A stretch of DNA of 6,406 nucleotides from Christiangramia sp. (GTDB lineage: Bacteria; Bacteroidota; Bacteroidia; Flavobacteriales; Flavobacteriaceae), in NCBI GenBank assembly GCA_024644145.1, contig JAHELO010000095.1, positions 1-6,406 on the forward strand, in the 5' to 3' direction. Below the pieces are notes generated by a model that was not told where the DNA came from, did no database searches, and worked only from the letters and a program-made list of their open reading frames with translations. Position 1 is the stretch's first letter. Every line of letters begins with the position of its first letter. The translations under genes were made by a program, and so were the position numbers. Positions 1 through 4,913 of this stretch are shown here, piece after piece.

Positions 1-777
1 CTCGATTTCGAGAAAAAGATCCTCGTAAAAAGGAATGCAGTAGAGCTCCTGGAGAAAAAATTAAAAAGCGCTCACTGGAAAGCTAAACCGATTGTGCTTT
101 CGGGGAATACTGACTGCTACCAACCTATCGAAAAGAAACTGAAGATCACTCGCAGTTTACTGCAAACCTTTCTTAAATACAGGCATCCGGTAGGGATGAT
201 CACAAAAAATGCACTTATCCAGCGGGATATCGATATTCTAAAGGAATTAGCCCAGGATAACCTTGTACGTATTAACATATCTATTACTTCCCTTAACGAA
301 GAGACCAGGAGAATCCTCGAACCAAGAACCGCCAGTATAAAAAAGAGACTCGAGACTGTAGAAAAGCTGTCTCAGGCCAATATTCCTGTAAGCGTAATGA
401 TGGCTCCTATAATACCATCTATTAATAATCATGAAATTATGCCGCTTGTAAAGGAAATTGCGAACAGGGGAGCACTATCCGTGGGCTATACCATTGTAAG
501 GCTTAATGGTGCAATTGGCGAGATATTTACAGATTGGATAAGAAAAGCAATGCCAGATAGGGCAGATAAAGTATTACATCAAATTGAAAATATTCACGGC
601 GGGAGTTTGAATGATAGTAGGTTTGGAACAAGAATGAAGGGCGAGGGTGAATTCGCAGACCAGGTTAGACAGCAGTTTAAAATTGCCAGGAAACTATACC
701 TGGCCGGTAGAGATAAGCCACACTTAAACTGTAAGCTACACGAGGAGTATAAAGATGGACAGATGAAACTCTTTTAA
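1..777 (+). CDS. PA0069-family radical SAM protein, C-terminal part (5' end outside window)
   Basis: The reading frame is open from the first base to the TAA at 775-777, giving 258 visible residues. A GTG at 94 is not the true start, because the 31 codons before it continue the family pattern (LDFEKKILVKRNAVELL). The family is recognised from that segment, from the signature TDCYQPIEKKLKITR (about residues 36-50), and from the SAM-barrel strands that follow (GMITKNALI, NISITSL, VMMAPIIPSINNHE). Related proteins are about 350 residues long, so roughly 90-100 are missing, including the CxxxCxYC loop that binds the 4Fe-4S cluster. This family is related to spore photoproduct lyase-like radical SAM enzymes, but its substrate is not established. 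The C-terminus (LNCKLHEEYKDGQMKLF) is intact. The glycosylase gene follows 49 nt downstream on the same strand, so co-transcription is possible; this is suggestive only of a DNA-repair link. Family assignment is strong and function is unknown. Confidence 0.9.
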   Translation, partial: LDFEKKILVKRNAVELLEKKLKSAHWKAKPIVLSGNTDCYQPIEKKLKITRSLLQTFLKYRHPVGMITKNALIQRDIDILKELAQDNLVRINISITSLNEETRRILEPRTASIKKRLETVEKLSQANIPVSVMMAPIIPSINNHEIMPLVKEIANRGALSVGYTIVRLNGAIGEIFTDWIRKAMPDRADKVLHQIENIHGGSLNDSRFGTRMKGEGEFADQVRQQFKIARKLYLAGRDKPHLNCKLHEEYKDGQMKLF

Positions 778-826
778 AATCGATTTTCAGAAAAGTGGAA
801 CTTTTAGTACATTAAAAATAAAATGT

Positions 827-1609
827 ATGCCTGAATTACCAGAAGTTGCATATCAAAAAATTTATATTGATTCCACAAGCCTGCATCAGAAAATTGTAGA
901 TGTAGAGCTTGGAGCACCTAAGATCTTTCAAAATCCACAGGAAGAGTTTAAATCAGCTTTACTCGATAATGAATTCACTTCTACCACTCAAATAGGGAAA
1001 TATCTATTTCTTGAAATGAAAAAGGGCAGGGTGTTAGTAATTCATTTCGGGATGACCGGGAAAATGGATTATTTCACACATAATGAGGTGCATAAGCATG
1101 CTCAGCTTACTCTTACCTTTCAGGATGGTGCAAAACTATCCTTTATCTGTCCACGAAAGTTTGGTAAGCTATTCCTGGCCGATAGCATTGAGACATTCCG
1201 TGAACAGCAAAAACTCGGTCCACATGCATCTGATATCAGCCAGAAGAATTTTTTACAGTTATTCGAAAGTAAAAAAGGAAGTGTTAAGACGGCTTTGATG
1301 GATCAGTCTTTTATTGCTGGGTTGGGAAATCTTTATGTAGATGAAATATTATTTCAATGCGGAATTCATCCAAAAAGCCGCATAGAAAATTTAAATACCG
1401 ATGAGGTGACCGCCACTTATAAGAAAATGCAAAATATTCTGAAAACGGTTACTAAAAATAAATCTGAAGGTGAGCCCTTACCGGAAACTTATTTACGGTC
1501 TCACCGGTCCTGTGGCGAGAATTGCCCTAACGGGAAAGGCAAAATAGAAATGATTAAAGTTGGTGGCCGGAGTACCTATTTTTGTCCAGAATGCCAGAAG
1601 CTCAAATAA
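827..1609 (+). CDS. mutM: Fpg/Nei-family DNA glycosylase/AP lyase (formamidopyrimidine-DNA glycosylase type)
   Basis: A 260-residue bifunctional base-excision repair enzyme, expected to remove oxidised purines such as 8-oxoguanine and Fapy lesions and to cut the resulting AP site in the cytoplasm. The start is fixed by MPELPEV: after Met removal, Pro2 is the Schiff-base nucleophile and Glu3 the acid. Lys58 in IGKYLFLEM matches the conserved beta-hairpin lysine, HFGMTG (73-78) is the intercalation region, and CPRKFG (108-113) is the counterpart of the usual PRRFG. Met76, Arg110 and Phe112 therefore match the Fpg strand-filling triad better than that of Nei. GLGNLYVDE (165-173) is the helix-two-turn-helix signature. 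The zinc finger spans 229-256, with Cys at 229, 233, 253 and 256 and the finger arginine at 248 (GGRSTYFCPEC). Two oddities are that the segment before the finger is about 13 residues shorter than in E. coli Fpg, and that the first Cys pair is CxxxC. The start is preceded by A-rich sequence without a Shine-Dalgarno motif. The gene ends one base from the convergent HD gene. It is certain as a family member; substrate range is less sure. Confidence 0.93.
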   Translation: MPELPEVAYQKIYIDSTSLHQKIVDVELGAPKIFQNPQEEFKSALLDNEFTSTTQIGKYLFLEMKKGRVLVIHFGMTGKMDYFTHNEVHKHAQLTLTFQDGAKLSFICPRKFGKLFLADSIETFREQQKLGPHASDISQKNFLQLFESKKGSVKTALMDQSFIAGLGNLYVDEILFQCGIHPKSRIENLNTDEVTATYKKMQNILKTVTKNKSEGEPLPETYLRSHRSCGENCPNGKGKIEMIKVGGRSTYFCPECQKLK

Positions 1610-1610
1610 A

Positions 1611-2264
1611 TCATGCTTTGCCCTCCCATTCAGAGTAAAATTGATCCAGATATTTTACCATAAACGCATGTCTGTCTGCAGCAATTCTTCTGCCTGTTTC
1701 AGTATTCATGCGATCCTTTAGGAGTAATAATTTTTCGTAGAAATGATTGATGGTTGGAGCGTTGGAAGCTTTATATTCTTCCTTGGTCATATTAAGATTA
1801 GGCTTAATTGCTGGATCGTATAAAGCTCTTCCCTTATATCCGCCGTAATTGAAACATCTCGCTATTCCTATTGCTCCCAGGGCGTCCAGCCTGTCAGCAT
1901 CCTGTACTATATCCAGTTCAGGTGAACTGAAGTTTTTTTGAGTGTTCCCACCTTTAAAGGAGATGTTCTCTATGATCTTTACAACATGTTCTATTTTAGC
2001 CTCAGATACTTCCTGGTTTCTTAGAAATTCTGTAGCCACTTTGGGTCCAACGGTCTCATCTCCTGCGTGAAATTTTGAATCGGCGATATCGTGTAAAAGG
2101 GCACCCAGTTCAACAACTTGCAAATCGGCATCTTCCCCTACTGCGATGAGCCTGGCATTATTATATACTCTCTCAATATGAAACCAGTCATGACCACCTT
2201 CAGCACCCTCCAGGGTTCTCTTTACAAATTGAATGGTATTTTCTATTAAAGAATTTTCGGGCAT
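1611..2264 (-). CDS. HD-domain phosphohydrolase (YedJ-like)
   Basis: A 217-residue soluble protein with a canonical HD metal-dependent phosphohydrolase domain over most of its length. Visible metal-site residues are His29 in GHDWFHIERV, the His58-Asp59 doublet in ELGALLHDIAD, and Asp127 at the end of the helix DADRLDALGAIG (122-133). The GHDWxHxxRV start, the DADRLDAxGAxGIxR segment and the FNYGG that follows it resemble E. coli YedJ and related single-domain HD proteins. The natural substrate is not established, though phosphatase or nucleotidase activity is expected from the fold. ATG at 2264 gives a normal N-terminus. The gene lies 9 nt downstream of the plsC-like stop codon on the same strand, so the two almost certainly share a transcript. 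Its TGA lies one base from the stop of the convergent glycosylase gene, leaving no room for a dedicated terminator. The family call is confident; the role is not. Confidence 0.92.
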   Translation of the reverse strand: MPENSLIENTIQFVKRTLEGAEGGHDWFHIERVYNNARLIAVGEDADLQVVELGALLHDIADSKFHAGDETVGPKVATEFLRNQEVSEAKIEHVVKIIENISFKGGNTQKNFSSPELDIVQDADRLDALGAIGIARCFNYGGYKGRALYDPAIKPNLNMTKEEYKASNAPTINHFYEKLLLLKDRMNTETGRRIAADRHAFMVKYLDQFYSEWEGKA

Positions 2265-2273
2265 AGGTTTGGG

Positions 2274-3005
2274 TTAAATTATGTCTGCAGTTATAGTTCT
2301 TTCTACTTTGGCCGCAAGGCTTTCAGGATCTTCTGTATTCACAGGAATAGGTTCATGAACCTTCAGTTTTACGTTCACGCCAAGATCAATCGGGAAGTTT
2401 CCGTGTTTAAAAAGTTTCCAGGAATTGTTGATAGTGATAGGAACCACAACCGCTTCGGGTAATTTTTTAAAAAGCATCATCATTCCATTTTTCCTGAATT
2501 CTTTCGGCGCTCCGTTTCGGCTACGGGTACCTTCAGGAAATATCACTGCAGATCTTTTTGTCTCTTTAAGGTAATCACCAAATTTGCTCATCTTCAGCAA
2601 AGATTCCCGGCGGTTATTCCGGTCTATTAGTACCGAGCCTCCATGTCTTAGATTAAAAGATATACTTGGAATCCCTTTTCCCAGTTCCTTTTTACTAACA
2701 AACTTAGGATGGTGTTTTCGAAAATGCCAGATAATTGGAGGGATGTCATACATTCCCTGATGATTGGCCACAAAAATATAGGTTTTATCTGCCGGCAGGT
2801 TATAAGGATTTTCGATATCGAATGTAGTTCCCAGAATATTCAGGGAACGAAGCAGGAACAGGTTGAAAATATCCACGCTCTTTTTATGGGCCTGGTAACC
2901 GCCTAATTTTAAACATATCCACTGTATCGGGTGGAAAATGAGCATGCTAAGGAAAAAGAATTTATAGAAAACGACCGATAGGGGATAGGAAAAAAATCTT
3001 TTCAT
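2274..3005 (-). CDS. plsC: Lysophospholipid acyltransferase (1-acyl-sn-glycerol-3-phosphate acyltransferase, PlsC family)
   Basis: A 243-residue membrane-associated enzyme expected to acylate the sn-2 position of lysophosphatidic acid to give phosphatidic acid, the precursor of membrane phospholipids. All four family motifs are visible: NHQGMYD (81-87, the catalytic HxxxxD), GGSVLIDR (122-129), FPEGTRSRNG (156-165, glycerophosphate binding) and VVVPI (186-190). Residues 7-35 are hydrophobic and aromatic-rich and probably form the N-terminal membrane segment. The length matches E. coli PlsC (about 245). Bacteroidota often carry several paralogues of this family, some of them acting on ornithine or other aminolipids, so the exact acceptor is uncertain. 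The gene starts 45 nt downstream of the bacilliredoxin terminator hairpin and so probably has its own promoter in 3006-3049, where I see only imperfect matches to TAnnTTTG. The HD phosphohydrolase follows after 9 nt. Confidence 0.92.
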   Translation of the reverse strand: MKRFFSYPLSVVFYKFFFLSMLIFHPIQWICLKLGGYQAHKKSVDIFNLFLLRSLNILGTTFDIENPYNLPADKTYIFVANHQGMYDIPPIIWHFRKHHPKFVSKKELGKGIPSISFNLRHGGSVLIDRNNRRESLLKMSKFGDYLKETKRSAVIFPEGTRSRNGAPKEFRKNGMMMLFKKLPEAVVVPITINNSWKLFKHGNFPIDLGVNVKLKVHEPIPVNTEDPESLAAKVERTITADII

Positions 3006-3049
3006 CTCAATTTAAAAGTGCTAAAATAACTATTTCAAATTAGGGATAT

Positions 3050-3075
3050 AAAAAAGCCACGCGACAAGCGTGGCT
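3050..3075 (-). terminator. Rho-independent terminator of the bacilliredoxin gene
   Basis: Read on the - strand, a perfect 8-bp GC-rich stem (AGCCACGC / GCGTGGCT) with a 5-nt loop (TTGTC) is followed directly by a run of T residues and then ATAT. It lies 23 nt after the bacilliredoxin stop codon, at the expected place and in the expected orientation. On the + strand there is no T run after the hairpin, so it should work one way only. It separates the bacilliredoxin transcript from the plsC-HD unit. Confidence 0.88.
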
Positions 3076-3098
3076 CAAGCTGCTAAATTTTAAAAAAA

Positions 3099-3509
3099 TT
3101 AGCAAAATTCGTTATAAGCACCAATAAGGTTCTCAGCGATCATATCTGCCGGGCGCCCTTCAATATGATGACGTTCTAGCATATGAACAAGTTCCCCATC
3201 TTTGAACAATGCCATAGAAGGAGAAGAAGGAGGGAATGGTACCATCATATCTCTGGCCTTCTCTGTAGCTTCTTTATCTACACCCGCGAAAACAGTTACC
3301 AGATTATCTGGTTTTTTAGCATTCTGCAGAGACATTCTAGCTCCCGGGCGTGCATTTGCAGCGGCACAACCACAAACAGAATTCACTACTACTAAAGTAG
3401 TGCCTTTCAATTGCATTGCCTTTTCTACGTCTTCGACTGTATGTAATTCTTGAAAACCAATACTGGTAAGATCTTCCCTCATTGGTTTTACTAATTCTGC
3501 TGGATACAT
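3099..3509 (-). CDS. BrxA/BrxB-family bacilliredoxin
   Basis: A 136-residue cytoplasmic thioredoxin-fold protein of the YphP/YqiW (formerly DUF1094) family. Members reduce mixed disulfides between proteins and bacillithiol after oxidative stress. The diagnostic unusual CGC active site is at Cys46-Gly47-Cys48, in VVVNSVCGCAAANARPG. The family ending is also present: FPPSSPSMALFKDGELVHMLERHHIEGR, split as FPPSSPSMALF (about 92-102) followed by ELVHMLERHHIEGR. The protein ends in a cysteine (Cys136). The N-terminal MYP and the length are typical, so ATG at 3509 is secure. A promoter-like TATCTTTG lies 35 nt upstream and a strong terminator lies downstream, so the gene is probably monocistronic. 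A role with bacillithiol presumes the host makes it, which this window cannot show. BrxA and BrxB cannot be told apart from the sequence alone. Confidence 0.95.
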   Translation of the reverse strand: MYPAELVKPMREDLTSIGFQELHTVEDVEKAMQLKGTTLVVVNSVCGCAAANARPGARMSLQNAKKPDNLVTVFAGVDKEATEKARDMMVPFPPSSPSMALFKDGELVHMLERHHIEGRPADMIAENLIGAYNEFC

Positions 3510-3543
3510 ATATATTATCTTTTTATTAAACTTTAATGAGTGA

Positions 3544-3551
3544 CAAAGATA
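3544..3551 (-). promoter_or_regulatory. Bacteroidota-type -7 promoter element for the bacilliredoxin gene
   Basis: On the - strand the octamer TATCTTTG matches the Bacteroidota sigma consensus TAnnTTTG exactly. It would place the transcript start about 30 nt before the ATG at 3509. A TTTG that could serve as the upstream element lies at 3578-3581, but the 26-nt spacing is longer than the usual 17-23, so only the -7 box is persuasive. Confidence 0.5.
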
Positions 3552-3662
3552 CCAAATTAAGTTCAGCCTGCATATCTCAAATTACTATGTGCTAATAGGT
3601 TCAGTTTATAACAAAAGCCAAGAACAGACTGGTCTAAATTCCCGATTAAAAATTAGAAATGT

Positions 3663-3670
3663 TATCTTAG
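3663..3670 (+). promoter_or_regulatory. Possible weak -7 element for the djlA-like gene
   Basis: TATCTTAG differs from TAnnTTTG at one position and ends 21 nt before the ATG at 3692. I see no TTG at the proper distance upstream. It is the best candidate in the divergent 182-nt intergenic region (3510-3691), which otherwise holds no gene that I can support. Confidence 0.22.
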
Positions 3671-3691
3671 CCGCTAAAGAAAAATCGCCCA

Positions 3692-4426
3692 ATGATCAAA
3701 TGGCTTGCCGCAATTCTGGGATATATGTACTTCAGGTTTCCCGGTGCTATTCTAGGATTTATAATAGGATCTTTACTGGATAATTATATTCGTTCGTCGG
3801 GAGGAGTTTTTAGTTCCCTTTTCGGTGAACAAAAGCAAAGTGTCTCTCCCGGTGATTTTGAACTGAATCTTTTGTCACTATGTTCCATTGTGATAAAAGC
3901 AGACGGACAGGTTTCTCAAAAGGAACTGGATTACGTTAGATCTTATTTTGTCCAGGCTTATGGTAAGGAACGTGCGAATGCGACTTTTAGAACTTTCAAT
4001 GAGGTAGTTAAGAACCGGCAGGTTTCGGCCTCAAATATTGGCAGGTACCTCGCTGCAAGAACCAAATACCCTACCAGGCTACAGATTCTTCATTTCCTTT
4101 TTGGAATTGCGCAGGCAGATGGGCACGTAAGTGAGGCTGAAGCTGAGATCATCAAGAATATTGCCGGCTATTTACAAATAGGACACAGGGATTTTGAAAG
4201 CATCAAGGCCATGTTCTTTAAAAATGCCGACTATGCCTATACGATTCTCGAGATTGATAAATCTGCCAGCGATGCTGAAGTTAAAAAAGCTTACCGAAGA
4301 ATGGCTAAAAAGTATCACCCTGATAAACTTGGGCATATGGATGAAGCTTATAAAAAAGGCGCTCAGGAAAAATTTACCAAGGTTCAGGAAGCTTACGAAC
4401 AGATACAGAAAGAGCGGGGTTTATAA
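3692..4426 (+). CDS. djlA: DjlA-type membrane-anchored J-domain co-chaperone (TM + TerB-like + DnaJ)
   Basis: A 244-residue protein with the domain order of E. coli DjlA. Residues 1-30 form a glycine-rich transmembrane segment ([15 protein letters not shown]), whose LGxxIGxxxD pattern resembles the DjlA dimerising helix. Residues about 52-165 are a TerB-like helical domain with paired acidic loops, KADGQVS (69-75) and QADGHVS (141-147). Residues about 178-244 are a C-terminal J domain with HPD at 209-211, followed by the DjlA-like ending [17 protein letters not shown] (228-244). Such proteins stimulate DnaK ATPase at the inner membrane; in E. coli this feeds into envelope stress signalling. 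The TerB label does not mean tellurite resistance. ATG at 3692 is chosen because it begins directly with the membrane helix. The gene diverges from the bacilliredoxin and ends 8 nt from the convergent thioredoxin-like gene. The architecture is clear; physiological targets are unknown. Confidence 0.93.
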   Translation: MIKWLAAILGYMYFRFPGAILGFIIGSLLDNYIRSSGGVFSSLFGEQKQSVSPGDFELNLLSLCSIVIKADGQVSQKELDYVRSYFVQAYGKERANATFRTFNEVVKNRQVSASNIGRYLAARTKYPTRLQILHFLFGIAQADGHVSEAEAEIIKNIAGYLQIGHRDFESIKAMFFKNADYAYTILEIDKSASDAEVKKAYRRMAKKYHPDKLGHMDEAYKKGAQEKFTKVQEAYEQIQKERGL

Positions 4427-4434
4427 ATTTCGGC

Positions 4435-4902
4435 TCAGCTTTTTAGTAATCTCCTCATTTTTTCAGAGGTTAGGTATTCGTGGCTTTTTATCCTAACCTT
4501 AAAATTCTCATCCAGTACCATTACCACCGGGAAGGAAATGGGTTTATCTTTTCTCCCCGCCAATAGAAGTGGAATTTGATGTATCCCATTCCTTTGTACC
4601 CTGGCCTGTTCGTTTAAAAACGTTTGGCCCTCAAAAACAACCGGCTCAGTACTCTCTGCATTCATTTTTACGGCATAGAATTCCTGATTCAGCCATTGCA
4701 CTACCTGCCTGTCTTTAAAGGCATTTTTCTCCATTTTCTTACAGTACACACACCAGTCTGTATAAAAATAGATCACCACAGGTTTGGATTCTATTTTTAG
4801 TGAATCTTCCAACTCTTCAAATCCTATCCATTGGATCTCCTCCTGCTGTGCGCGGGTGGTGTAAGAGAAGAGTAATAGAAATATAAGGAGTATTCTTTTC
4901 AT
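4435..4902 (-). CDS. Exported thioredoxin-family protein (WCxxC)
   Basis: A 155-residue thioredoxin-fold protein with a clear signal peptide: MKR, a hydrophobic core (ILLIFLLLF, 4-12), and a likely cut after TTRA at about residue 18. There is no lipobox cysteine, so it should be free in the periplasm. The redox site is WCVYC (50-54) in IYFYTDWCVYCKKMEKNAF, the style of DsbD C-terminal and Thioredoxin_7/DUF255-like domains, with Pro125 in SFPVVMVLDE as the probable cis-proline. About 30 residues between the strand after the active site and this proline (95-124) are longer than in plain thioredoxin. It is likely a thiol-disulfide reductase or maturation factor for an envelope protein. It begins 11 nt after the TonB-dependent receptor stop, with no promoter or terminator visible between, so it should be co-transcribed. 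Its TGA is 8 nt from the convergent djlA stop. Partner and direction of electron flow are unknown. Confidence 0.9.
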   Translation of the reverse strand: MKRILLIFLLLFSYTTRAQQEEIQWIGFEELEDSLKIESKPVVIYFYTDWCVYCKKMEKNAFKDRQVVQWLNQEFYAVKMNAESTEPVVFEGQTFLNEQARVQRNGIHQIPLLLAGRKDKPISFPVVMVLDENFKVRIKSHEYLTSEKMRRLLKS

Positions 4903-4913
4903 CGGTACAGGGA

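Noticed and set aside
94..96. GTG at 94 as the start of the radical SAM gene.
   Set aside because: The frame is open to base 1 and the upstream codons match the family, so the gene simply begins outside the window.
776..787. Perfect 12-bp palindrome AAAATCGATTTT overlapping the stop of the radical SAM gene.
   Set aside because: It is short, AT-rich, occurs once in the window and overlaps a stop codon; chance is a sufficient explanation.
791..805. Small inverted repeat AAAAGT-GGA-ACTTTT between the radical SAM and glycosylase genes, considered as a terminator.
   Set aside because: The stem is only 6 bp and AT-rich with no following T run, so it is too weak to call.
3021..3045. Candidate plsC promoter elements on the - strand (TATTTTAG and TAATTTG).
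   Set aside because: Each departs from TAnnTTTG and neither has a well-placed upstream TTG except one inside the terminator loop; the evidence is too thin for a feature.
3183..3453. Two + strand open frames opposite the bacilliredoxin gene.
   Set aside because: They are antisense shadows of a well-recognised gene, with low-complexity and arginine-rich or unnatural composition and no family resemblance.
3589..3783. A 64-residue + strand frame overlapping the start of the djlA-like gene.
   Set aside because: It overlaps the real membrane helix in another frame and has no start context or recognisable content.
3692..4426. Tellurite-resistance function suggested by the TerB-like domain.
   Set aside because: The TM-TerB-J domain order is that of DjlA co-chaperones and no other ter gene is present.
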